DNA of 64,000 bases, taken from Parapristionchus giblindavisi. Lineage: Eukaryota; Nematoda; Chromadorea; Rhabditida; Diplogasteridae. A program made the translations under genes and the position numbers. The stretch spans positions 992,001 to 1,056,000 of the forward strand of contig CALSFV010000217.1 of assembly GCA_943737045.1 (NCBI GenBank), written 5' to 3'. Below the pieces are notes generated by a model. That model saw only the letters and a program-made list of their open reading frames with translations. It searched no databases and had not been told where the DNA came from. The first letter of the stretch is position 1; every line of letters begins with the position of its first letter. Below, piece after piece: positions 31,915 through 42,643 of the stretch.

Positions 31915-33235
31915 ATATTTAGTTATCAGCCATCTCCTTGTGGCCTCGTCTCTCATATAACGTGACGGGTTATAGGTGAGTTGATACGAATGACAAATTT
32001 CATTGACTTGGAGAAGCGTTTAAAATCTTAACCGTAAATATCTGATATTTATGAAATTCATACGAAAGGTAACATTAGTCAAAAAGTCTACTTACTTCGC
32101 CCTTGTTAATTGATCCCGTGTCAAATTATTACGAACGAAGTTGTTCAATAGTCCCGAAAAGAAAATATAGTAAGAAAGGGGTGTGCAAAAATTGATATAT
32201 TTTCGCTGTTTTTTTCATTCCGTTAAAAAATTCAACAACACTTTTCAACACGTTAATTAACCTTCAAACATTAACATGTTTCAAGATTCTAAAATTCTAA
32301 AACTATTCTTAATGATTCTAAAATTTTCTTTAAGTTCGTTGCCTGTGCTGATTCCGTTGGCCCATCAAACGGATCGTGTAGGGACACAAGCATTTGCAAA
32401 GTGGACGATCGATAATATATATTCGTCGAGCGAAATTATGCATTAAGTAAACGGGCTTCATCAATTCATTCGTTATACACGTTATTCAATTACAAGAGCA
32501 AAAAGCGTACAGATTTTTGCTTATAATGTGGAACAAAGAATCTGTCTTTTTTTTTCCAAAGCATCTCTTTTTGAGACAAAAATGACAAATAGCCTTGGCT
32601 TATGCTAGATAGTGAGCGAGATATAAATGAATCACAAAACATTCAAACGAGTATCAATTATTTAATTTAGGCACCTCAAGAAGTGTTCTTCCATTCCTCT
32701 TTTCGACAAACTCCTTGAGAATATTTCACATCATTCTTTACTAATAGTCGTTTTAACAAGAATCTTATAAAGATCGATAAAAATAACAATATTAATAATA
32801 ATCACATTATATCGTAAATAAAGTTTTTTTTGTAAATGATATCAATCTAATTGTTATCTACAATATCAAGAATAACAATAATAATAATGTAGAACCAAAG
32901 ACCAAAGATCAATAGGGCTTCGATCAATTTCGAAAGAATGACTCATAACGGATACACTGTGATAGGGTAGAATGAAACTATTCCACTACTAATCACGAGC
33001 AGATAAAGCCGCTACACTATGAGTCAAGCTGTAGTTATCATGTATTGAGAGAATACACGAAAGAAGTGATAATAAGCATTAAATAAGCAACAAAATATCA
33101 TAGTTGAACATGTAAATGTACTCGTGAAATTTGATAGTAGTGAATCAAAAGTTGTCATTAGTAGACGACATTTCCTGTTTCGCTCATTAGGTTCTAGACA
33201 TGGTCGTCATCTAAGAATGGACTTAACGATTTACA
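31915..33235. other. AT-rich intergenic region
   Basis: AT-rich sequence with ATA/AAT runs near 32780-32890. No coding exon, RNA gene or bounded element can be supported between the end of the ZYG-11-like locus and the SH2-like remnant. Confidence 0.45.
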
Positions 33236-33281
33236 TTATCGATTTACATCCCAGCCATTTACCTCTTAGTAGCGAACTTTA

Positions 33282-33470
33282 AATGTTTCCATTCTTCCAG
33301 ACCTGGGATCAACATCAGCGTAGGTGTGGTAATGCTTCACGAGCGAGTGAACACTAGTGAACTGAAATTATTTATTGATTGTCGATTTTTGATTATTGAT
33401 TATTGATAGATACCGTCTTAGCCTCGTGAGTGTTCTGCATGACAACAAAGTACTTATATAATATAATATA
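33282..33470 (-). pseudogene. 3' end of an SH2-domain-like gene (two exons)
   Basis: The minus strand gives YKYFVVMQNTHEAKT, a donor (ACG|GTATC), an acceptor (TTTCAG) and then FTSVHSLVKHYHTYADVD and ETFKVRY with a stop. F-S-V-x-x-LV-x-H/Y-Y is the typical C-terminal part of an SH2 domain. Upstream exons are absent because the inverted ZYG-11-like segment begins within a few bases at an ATAAT repeat. It is a gene remnant or the broken end of a real gene. Confidence 0.45.
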
Positions 33471-34003
33471 ATATAATATTATACAATATTTATTCCTTCA
33501 AATGAACGCATCGTGGATGGGATCGGGAATATCTGTTAGATAGTCTTGTGAAGGATTACTAATTCAGAACATTTCATGAGTGAATATGTGCCTCAGGGAC
33601 AATCACATTATATGGGATATTTTTAACATGATTACGAAAGACTGTTGGTGATGCCTGCACAATAGCATCCGGGAGATTATTTTAAATATCAATTGTTCGT
33701 GAGGCTAATGTTGAATGGGAAGTGGTTGATATTTTGAAGGGCAGAATGATTCTCAACGAATCGCCGTTTCTCAGATGCAAAGCGGGTACAACTTTAAAGA
33801 GGAAAGAGTAATTGTACTCATAATTTTGATGGATTGAATTATGTAGGAAAAGTAAATCTGTAATCGTGTTCCTATGTTCGAGCGTAATTAAATCTAGGAA
33901 ATGAATACGATTGAGATATGTATCATAAGGAATAGAACAACGACTGAATAGACTTCTAGTAAAATCTCAAAATCAGTAAAATCAAAATCAAAAGAAAAAT
34001 CAG

Positions 34004-34006
34004 TAA
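34004..34006. other. Empty TTA target site for the CAAGGGAAG foldback
   Basis: The reverse complement reads CACTTACTCTTACTGATTTTT with no insert. The direct copies have the element between TTA and (C/T)TACTG. This shows the pre-insertion sequence. Confidence 0.88.
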
Positions 34007-34400
34007 GAGTAAGTGATGATATAACTATAATTAAGATACATTGGTAGGAATTCAATTACGAAAGATTTTGACATTTGGACAAAATATTGTAGAATTGGCC
34101 AATATATTCAAAGAATTGACAACTCATTGGCAAAAATGGATTAGATTCATTTTTATTGAACAATAACCGTGTGATTTTTGCGGATTTTTGGTTCACGACT
34201 CACTTCGAAAACTTCGGTATTTTTTTGGAAAAAAATAGGATATATGAATTCACGAAAAGCACACACTACTGCTCACCGTTTCAAAATGTGTAACCGAACT
34301 TTCCCGTTTTCAAGAGGGCGCATTTTTTTGATGCAAAGATTTTCTTCATTCCTGATCATAACGATCAATACGCAGAGATAATGATAAGAAACATTCTCAC

Positions 34401-34606
34401 CTTGGGTCGTCGTCGTACGGACTTCCACTCAAATCGACCGATCTCAGTTTAGAGAGGGACTTGAAAGTCTCCATGGTTTTATCGATTAGAGAAGTGGTTA
34501 TAAAACGTAATGACAGTATCTCCAGATTGGGTAAACCCTTCAGTGGTGATATATCAGAAACATTCTCGCAATCTGAAATATCCAAGTGCCGTAGACCGGG
34601 AACGTT
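34401..34606 (-). pseudogene. Isolated LRR exon 5 of the ZYG-11-like family
   Basis: 206 bp with intact acceptor and donor, encoding HLDISDCENVSDISPLKGLP and the following leucine-rich repeat. It ends SGSPYDDDPR where the direct copies have SGRTFGDGPR. With no neighbouring family exons it cannot make a full protein. Confidence 0.75.
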
Positions 34607-34659
34607 CTGAAATATTTTAGAAATTAAACCTTCTAAAAAATATAAAATTAGAGCTCATC

Positions 34660-34868
34660 CTCTGGTATTTCCAAACTAGTAGTTTACTTACGTTACGTCA
34701 CAGACTGGCAGTTTGCTGTTAGTTTACTACAAGTGAAAGAGCATTTGACGAAATGCATTACTGCATTATACACCACTTCTAGTAAACTTACGTTTAGTCT
34801 AGCCGTAGACTTGCAAGTCTACGGCTAGTGGGGAAAATAAGTAAACTGCTAACTTGAAAATACCAGAG
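34660..34868. mobile_element. Family M MITE in the inverted copy
   Basis: Orthologous to the elements at 16193-16399 and 49538-49744, flanked by the same intron sequence in inverted orientation. Ends CTCTGGTATTTCC and AAAATACCAGAG. Confidence 0.85.
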
Positions 34869-35544
34869 TCTGAGTCAAAGTTATGACATTGCAATTTTTA
34901 GGCGAATACTTTTGGCTTCTACTGTATGTGGATGCCGCTGTGCCAGATGATTCATAAATTTGCTAGAGTAAAACAATAATTTTAGTTTTTTGGTAACAAC
35001 TTCCTTATCGAAAAACAATGTATGATTTTTTATTATATCTTGGGCATTAGGGGCATAATTCATGTCATTCCTTCCCATTTAAGGAATGTGAATGCACAGG
35101 ACTTTCTTTGGAACTTCTAGAACGAAAAAAACTAAAATTCAGATGATTTTATTGATGAATTCAGATGATTCTCTTGATGATTGTTGTCGAGTTCGTCACG
35201 ATGACGCTCACAGATGTACGTGTTCTCATATTTCGAGATCACCTAAAAGACATCAAAACTAGCAATATCACACCTACATCTTGTCGAAATCGTCGAACAC
35301 GCCATCCCCTCGATTTTCAACTACTTCCAGTTCATTTCCTGCATTCAAAAGACCAGGAAAATGAGAGTAGAGAGATGGAATGTCGTGCCGATGGCATTAT
35401 CTGTATTAATATTCATAGACACTCAACAAAATGTACAATTTGACTAAATCGGATGATCCGTGAGCTAGAGACCGACCAAAAGTCAACTTCCGCCCTAGAA
35501 AAGGATGGATTATGAAGGAAACATTCACTCTATCATCATAGACG

Positions 35545-36494
35545 ATGAACACTATAACAACAGCTGTCGTTGTTACCTTTATCTTCCGGGGATATGGTAA
35601 GTTTTTCTTTTTTTATTGATTTTCATAGACTCAAAATTTAATTTTTTTTAAATTAAAATTTATTTTCAGTACTCGTTTCTGGGTCAGCTGACCTTTGTGA
35701 TATTTATTTGACATTGGAAAATACAATTCCTTGTGGAAGCAGTGGCTACGCACTCGGATATGGATATCCGAATTGTGAAAGATTCGGACAACAGGGTTAG
35801 TACATAATCGTAAATGTACCATGTTAGGAAGTCATGAGCGGCAAACAATGAACATCAGAGCCAACTCTTGATAAGTGTGTTTAAAAGCACGTGCTTTAAT
35901 ATTTTGAAACTCTCCGCTCTGTAATGCTCTCTCGCTTCCGCTGTCTACGCGAGAACGCTGCCAGAGAGGAGAGCAAAATTAGTTCATAGTGTGTTTTAAA
36001 CTGTAACTTTAACTGTAATTTGTTAGGAGAAATCAGTCGGGATTTAATGACCATTCGATAGTCCGAGTTGGAACAAATATAGCATTAATCTTTGTTCTTC
36101 AGAACATCTATACAATCAAGCAGGGAAGAATTTCATCGACTGCACTAGGACTTGTCTTATCAATTATGTACAAACAAATTTCCTTAACAACCCGGTATGT
36201 TTTCCATGAAATGGCAAAAGTCGTGATGGGGTGATACAGTGCCATGAGGTTGTTTATGCATAACTAGATATCGTTTGTTCTCTGTGCGAAAACATGAGGA
36301 GTATGTAGTTTAATCAGATTCATCTAGAATGCGCGGGTTTGGGCAGCAACAGAAGTGTAAATCACAGTAGTTATTTTCGATGCAATTGCTGGTGAAAGAG
36401 GGTGTCATCGGGCTATCGTAAGGGGGAAGGATAGAATGGGATGAATGGTTGGAGACTAAAATTGTTGAGACCATCCCTCTCATTGATCAGTCGG

Positions 36495-36531
<37 letters not shown>

Positions 36532-36949
36532 TACTTTATGCGTTGAAAAGGAGAGAAACATGATTTTAGATTAATTGATGTACAGGGTAGTACACTGCTA
36601 GCAGGCTACGGCATAGCTCGAATGGATATCAATATCCTTTCTATGAGAGAAAACCTTGCAGTCCAATCTGACATGTGCCGCAATCAAAGATGAAGCTTTC
36701 TCAAGCCATGTTCCCTGTTATATCAATTGTGGATTTTGCAATGCCTGTCGGACCAACCAAATCGCTCTCGCGATGACCTATAATATCACTGATTTTATGT
36801 CGAGTCTAGCTATACAACAGGCAAGTTATTTGAAATGTTTGCTTTTTTCGAACATTTAGATATATTTCATTTCGAAACTCTCATGAAATACTTTTCAGGT
36901 GGTTCAAGTGATCAAAGCATGTGCACCAATGCCCTGTCTTCCTATGTAG
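35545..36949 (+). CDS. Small secreted cysteine-rich, stanniocalcin-like protein, copy 2
   Basis: Exons 35545-35596, 35670-35795, 36103-36194, 36662-36820 and 36899-36949 join in phase to 159 aa. It differs from copy 1 at a few residues: the end of exon 1 (RGYG instead of CRNG), EHLYN for EDLYN, and SNLTCAAIKDEAF for ANLTCSEIKNEAF. All cysteines of the mature part are conserved. The first intron here has a standard GT donor; the fourth intron still uses GC. All exon 5 differences from copy 1 are silent in the frame ending CAPMPCLPM. It is likely functional and exported. The stanniocalcin relation is inferred from cysteine order only. Confidence 0.65.
35880..35977. mobile_element. Short palindromic MITE, family S
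   Basis: TTTAAAAGCACGTGCTTT, GAAACTCTCCGCTCTG and GCCAGAGAGGAGAG in an intron, as in copy 1 (8716-8812). Confidence 0.6.
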
Positions 36950-37072
36950 TTCAATTCAATTCATTGATCTTATCAGAATTGAGTCAGATGAGTAATGATG
37001 CTCTATGGGACTCGAGTCTTCGATCGACCACCAAAATGCCCCATTACTCTTCTCGTGAATGTTGTCCATGAT

Positions 37073-37936
37073 GTCTCCGTTTTGGATGGCTGTATGATAT
37101 GATTATTGATTGTTTCTTTTCGCCTCCACAAGATAAAGAAGATTAAAATTAGTAATAACAATATTATTTACTGACACAATATTGCTCTAACGAACAAACA
37201 TCAGTTCTAGCATTTATCATTTCTTACAGAGAGAATTCTCTATGGGACAAATGTACAGAAAGATTCAAAACGTAATATTAAATATGAAGAGATATTGTGT
37301 ACTCTGCAATTACTTCATGACTGCGAAAGCTTACACAAAAGAGCAAAACATGGTAGGGAGACTTCTTTGTAAAATGTACTGTGCTATTGGCACTGTTTCC
37401 CGCATCTGTAACTATTAGGATTGACTACTGAAAGAACCTATACTTATGGTATCTTAACTTTCCAATACATTAAAAGTGTTTATAGGTATCTTAGTCATCT
37501 AAACACTGTCTAGAGATCGCTTTCATGATTATAGGCTTGTCAATTACACCAAATACAACTCCACTCTTTTCGACCACAACGCCTAATCTTTCCTCTTGAG
37601 TCTCTTCAAATTCTAGAATTCTATTTATTGATTGCTTGTCATTTATGCTGTTGAAAAGTTGCGAAGAGAAAAGGAAAGAAAAGAAAGCTCTCCTCCTTTC
37701 TACACACTCTCTCGCATATTTTTCGTCTCGTTTCTTTTATTTTCGTGATTTTTGAACTTATATTTCTGAAACTATGTAAATATTATCAATTGCTGAGTTT
37801 GATAGCAAGAAAATGCTATAATACAATATTTCGAAAAATGCTTGATTGGATTTAACGGAAATCTTCTATCCCTAAATTTTTGATTAACAACATAAATATT
37901 TTTAGCATATTTTTTTCACTTCTAATATCTTGGAAA
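37073..37936. other. Intergenic region between secreted-protein and receptor genes
   Basis: Closely matches 9885-10995 apart from the missing family T element. No exon is evident. It probably holds the 3' UTR of the upstream gene and the promoter of the receptor. Confidence 0.4.
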
Positions 37937-40352
37937 ATGAAGCCTCTTGACTGGACAAGTCGTCAAATACCAATTCTCTTAATGGTCATAGATCCCATTT
38001 ACATAATTGTATATTATTCGATTATCGGTAAGCATTTATTTTTTAAATGAATTTAATTTTGTATAATGGTTTAAGGACTCTCGGTTTTCGTTAACACTTC
38101 GATACTCTTGATTTTTCTGATAAAACGCAAATCATTTATGGCAAGTTGAAATTGATTTATGCAAAATTGTTTTTCAAACATCTCAGAAATAATACAAAAT
38201 GTCCTCAGTAATTTCACAACAACGAGTTTAGAATGTGCAACAATTTTAGAATTCTTTCTACATTCTGGTCCTCCAGGTTCTCTGTTGCGGAGTCGTAAAG
38301 TCTTTGGTAATTAACTACATATTTCCGCTTTGTCTAAATTAAGTGTATCAGATTCAAGCTGTAACCGCTCTCGACCTTCCGGGTAATCAGTATCTTTTCG
38401 ATGTCGACATTTCGTTAGATTTCGGTGCGTTTTTTTCAGTTACATTATCTACGAGAAAGTTTCATCAGAATGGAAAAGTTTTCGTCCCTGAAGTGACACC
38501 CGAGCTAATTTGACTCTCTGCCTTTCGCAAAGCTAGAGAATGAAGCCAAAGCGGAGAGTCAAATTAGCTCGGGGTATGCCTTTAACAGATCTTTGCAGTA
38601 ATCCTCCTGTCCATACTCCTCATGAGTTTGAATCGTTTCTTGATGATAACATTTCCTACGCGACTATCGTCATTTCATGGAAAATTGCAAATTGCGATAT
38701 ATTTACTGGTTTATTCTCTCGCATTAACTACCGGACTATCGTTTTGGATCGGAAATTGCATAAGGTTTGTATTATATGTATAAAAGTAAGCGCATTTTTG
38801 CGACAAAAAGGTTTCGATAGATAGTGATTCACAAGATTCATAGATTTACAAGATAAATCAATTAGAATTAATTATTTCAATTTTTTCCCTAATTTTCAAA
38901 ATTTGAAATATCAGAAAACTTACACGTGACGGACGATACGTTGATCAATGTGGTAGTCGCGCGGATTTCGATTTTTATTATATCGATTTCAAATCATATA
39001 TCTACATGACAATCGGCATGTACAGATTGGTAATTAATGGGCTTATTTATTTATTCACAAATTAATCACAAAAGCATAAGTTTGATTTACTCCCCCGCAC
39101 AGTTTACTGCCTTTACGCTGTAAAGTTTCGGGATAGAGCTGATGATCCTTTTTCTTTAAATCATTTATCGTTATTGATTATTATTGATTATTTATGATCA
39201 TTATTCATTAAGGTAATCATAAATTCGTATGACGTCATCCCAACCATAACCTCCATAATCTATATCGCGATCGTTCTGGCCGTATTGTACAGGAAACGGT
39301 AAGGCCACAAATTACCAATAATTTATTCTTTAAAAAAAATTTCTTTAAAAAAATCTTTTTAAAAATCTTTTAAAAGAAAAAATAAAAGAAAAAAAAAAGA
39401 AATTTTCTTTTTTTTTAAAGTTGCTTGAATCTCCCATACCGATGGCGATTTCAACGAATAGAGATTATTTCGCCCCATTTTAATGCCACTATTTAAATGG
39501 AGCGTATATTCGAATTCGAAATTAATCTAGAAAGTTCGGGAGATCAGCAAAAGTCAACGACCTCGTAATTCTACTGCAAGGCGTCGTTATTTTTCTTGTC
39601 TACGCGGTATTTCCACCACTTTTTCATACATACATTTTATGTCTGAGAGTTTCAGATCGCTACAGTGATTAATTTGTATCTTGAAGAATGTTGGATAAAA
39701 GAACAGTAACGATTATTATATTTATCAACTTCTACGCTATGATTTTTAATGGCTTTCGAAAAATTCGCCGAAAATTGTCCTTTTCTCTTCTCTCAGTCGT
39801 TTTAGTAAATTCGTGAAACGCTATTGTGACGGGTGGTAGAGAAGATGATAGACACTAATCTTTTGAAGTGACACATGTTATATCATGTTCTTTCCACTTA
39901 AAGACACACCCGAGTTAATTTGAAACTCTCCGCTCTGGCAATGCTCTCTAGTTTTCTTTGTCTGCGATAGAGCGTTGCTAGAGCTCAGCTCAGGGCATGA
40001 CTTTAAATATCCCGCTCTGACCAGACTTTGGCATCGAGCGAGATGTAGCGAGAGCGTCACTTTCGATTTATGGCATTTTATAAAATTATTTCAATTCAGC
40101 TACGAACCGTTTCCCGAAGTGATCATATTCTTCTATACGATACTGGATATATCTACGGTCTCAACTATCGCTATATCGATATTTCTCACAGTTCCTTGTC
40201 TCCGGAATGTTCTGTGTAATTGGAGAAATCTAAGGATGAGAGACACAGCTATAGTAAGAGGAGTAGTGATACAATGGATAAGTCTACCACCATCGTCGAA
40301 TTGGAGAATGGATAGTGGAAAGCAGCCAAGAAGAAAGACATTCTCGTTTTAA
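37937..40352 (+). CDS. Serpentine (7TM) chemoreceptor-like protein
   Basis: Exons in phase: 37937-38027, 38344-38424, about 38434-38485, 38589-38764, 38915-39029 and 39213-39298. A further TM exon starts at about 39689 and the last is about 40100-40352. TM-like segments include ILLMVIDPIYIIVYYSII, IFAVILLSILLMSLNRF, IAIYLLVYSLALTTGLSFW, IPTITSIIYIAIVLAVLY, VTIIIFINFYAMIF and EVIIFFYTILDISTVSTIA. The LNRF motif at the end of a TM and a cysteine-bearing extracellular loop are typical of nematode Sr chemoreceptors (Srx/Srv-like; exact family not settled). The splice junction between the last two exons is not resolved. One intron is a MITE. Such receptors usually act in sensory cilia. Confidence 0.7.
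38486..38588 (+). mobile_element. Family S MITE that constitutes a receptor intron
   Basis: The exon before ends ...FVPE and this sequence begins GTGACACCCGAGCTAATTTG. It ends GAGTCAAATTAGCTCGGGGT, ATGCCTTTAACAG, then exon IFAVILLSILL. Both splice sites lie at or inside the element's inverted ends, and the reading frame continues (phase 0) across it. The intron is essentially the element, about 103 bp. Confidence 0.6.
39300..39685 (+). other. Receptor intron with A/T homopolymer tracts
   Basis: A low-complexity block of AAAATCTTTT-type repeats lies at 39330-39420. The remainder is unrecognised intronic sequence. Confidence 0.4.
39897..40014. mobile_element. Family S MITE in a receptor intron
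   Basis: TTAAAGACACACCCGAGTTA, GAAACTCTCCGCTCTGGC and the mirrored GCTCAGGGCATGACTTTAA arm. It lies between the last two receptor exons. Confidence 0.7.
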
Positions 40353-40467
40353 AGTATCTCTGCCCTCCTAATTTACCCGTATGCCATTTGTAACTACCAA
40401 ATTAATTCATTAGTAGCTAAAGTAATCATTACCCATTCCTTCGATTATTGTTCAATTCTCTTATTGC

Positions 40468-40580
40468 TAGACGTAGTGGCCGAAACTCCGTAGGGCACAT
40501 TATTAGCTAACCTACATATATATATATTTTTAAAATACATTTAACGTGCATGCAAACCTACTTGTGCTTTTTTTAAAATT
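40468..40580 (+). repeat. 3' end of the double-hairpin element family
   Basis: TAGACGTAGTGGCCGAAACT, then GGGCACATTATTAGCTAAC and GTGCATGCAAACCTACTT. This matches the reverse complement of 14360-14460 in order. Only the terminal part is present, downstream of the receptor stop codon. Confidence 0.5.
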
Positions 40581-40753
40581 ATTAATTTAATTTCCTTTTC
40601 GTTTGCATTGAATCCCTCATTCGAATGCATTCCTTGAGTGCCCATAGGTTCATGCATCGATATCGATTTCTAATTTATTCTTTGATTTATCGTTATCCTA
40701 ATTCTTTATTTGACTTTATTATTGATTTATAAATGTCCCCGACTTATCTTCCA

Positions 40754-42223
40754 TATCACGCATCTTGCCTAAGAATTGACCGATTCTACTACACACTTTT
40801 GAGTTTACCCCCACTTTTCTCCACAGTTTTTGATAGACCTTGCGTAGGACATCAATAATCCAGAGTAGTAAGGATGGTAGATCACGCACCTCTCCAGGAG
40901 CTCACGTCAAAGTTCGTCGTTGAGGTTCCTTCCGATGCGATTTTCTCGGTTCACAGCACAGCTATGAAAAAGTTTCCAACAGATGAAATGTATATTTTCT
41001 CAAGTACTTTCAGATAAAAATGTAAAAATTCAACTTTTAAATTTTTCGTTCCCTAAGAAATTGATCGCGTTCCATAGCCCCGGGAAAGATTTTTTTAAAG
41101 ACTCAATGGATAGAGCTCGTTCACAGCTTTCATTTAAGCTCTTGGGATTTTCATGGGGATTTGACTGAACTACGTAAAAAAAACTGCATTTGAATGCAGG
41201 TAGATCACTAAAGAAAGCTTTGATCTACTCGAAATTGTCGGTTATTTGACTGGATTGTCCTGTAACATACTGGAGAATGGACTGAGGATCATTTTGACGT
41301 CGAGTCGATCGCTCATATTCGTTTTGCTCTCGCTGCAGCCAAACCAGCGAAAGGAGTCCCTTCTTATGGTTCCCGGTATTGATTGACCGTTGAGTACTGT
41401 AGATATAGGAGAATCTCCCAGTTCGGACCAGTAAATGAGCATCCAACATGGCTACGTCGAATGCGATAGATTCAGACCAACCAGAACTCACTCGGTAATT
41501 CTTCGAGAAACATCAATCACTTGGCCAGACAGCCTGATAGCTATAACTTGAATATATATTTGGTATTCATCGGTCAATCAATACCGGGAACCATCAGAAG
41601 GGACTCCTTTCGTTGGTTTGGCTGCAGCGAGAGCAAAACGAATATGCGCGATCGACTCGACGTCAAAATGATCCTCAGCCCATTCTCCATATTTTACAGG
41701 ACAATCCAGTCAAATAGCCGACAATTTCGAGTAGATCAAAGCTTTCATTAGTGATCTACCTGCATTCAAATGCAGTTTTTTGGACGTAGTTTAGTCAAAT
41801 CCCCATGAAAATCGTCTCCCAAGAGCTTAAATGAAAGCTGTGAACGAGCTCCATCCATTGAGTCTTTAAAAAAATCTTTCCCGGGGCTATGGAACGCGAT
41901 CAATTTCTTAGGGAACGAAAAATTTAAAAGTTGAATTTTTACATTTTCATCTGAAAGTACTCGAGAAAATACACGTTTCATCTGTTGGAAACTTTTTCAT
42001 AGCTCTGCTGTGAACCGAGAAAATCGCATCGGAAGGAGCCTCAACGACGAACTTAGACGTGAGCTCCTGGAGAGGTGCGTGATCTACCATACTTACTACT
42101 CTGGATTATTGATGTCCTACTCCAGGCCTATCGAAAACTGTGGAGAAAAGTGGGGGTCAAATCAAAAGTGTGTAGTAAATCTGTGAATTTCGGTCAATTC
42201 TTAGGCGAGATTCGTGATATATC
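40754..42223. mobile_element. 1.5-kb foldback element
   Basis: Left ATATCACGCATCTTGCCTAA and right TTAGGCGAGATTCGTGATAT are inverted. The arms stay complementary for about 620 bp (e.g. TCCACAGTTTTTGATAG, GGAACCATAAGAAGGGACTC-like blocks) and meet near 41400-41570. It has no convincing coding frame; the open frames at 41225-41491 and 41521-41751 are mirror images of each other. Confidence 0.85.
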
Positions 42224-42643
42224 ACAAATCCCGTTCAAATAAATTTCATTTGTTTTTCCATTATTGTTCTTTCTATCACTTTCTGTACAAAACAGTCGAT
42301 TACGGTAGATGAAAACAAAGATCAGCATGACAATTACGGTATATCAGTTACACGGAAGATTACGGTAGGTACATGTGGTATGAAGATCGTCGATTATCAA
42401 TCAGTTTAATAATCAATCAATCTGACGCCGCTCATGGTCTCTTCAGGTATGGCATCTTACGGATACGGTAAGTACTTTCCTAGTCAATCGATAGTTGAAT
42501 ACGTAGAGGCATGTGATAAATGAATTTATCGATCGATCAAACGGGTGCATGAAATACTCGTAACCACATTGTACACTAGAATATACTACGCGATATTGTA
42601 CAAAGCAAAATACATTACAAACATTATAAATCTCAAAAATATT

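Larger units (their letters stand above)
33500..35140 (-). repeat. Inverted third copy of the ZYG-11-like locus (intron 4 to intron 5)
   Basis: Reverse complement of 15925-18485, minus the 825-bp CAAGGG foldback. It keeps exon 5 and the family M MITE of intron 4. Breakpoints lie in an AT microsatellite (about 33490) and near 35140. Exons 4 and 6 are absent. Confidence 0.9.
35373..38335. repeat. 3-kb segmental duplicate (secreted-protein gene block), copy 2
   Basis: Direct partner of 8018-11365. It lacks the family M and family T insertions of copy 1. A microsatellite of AAT/ATA repeats near 36499-36531 is longer than its partner at 9332-9350. Confidence 0.9.

Noticed and set aside
41225..41751. 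Two proteins on opposite strands
   Set aside because: They are mirror translations of the two arms of one palindrome.
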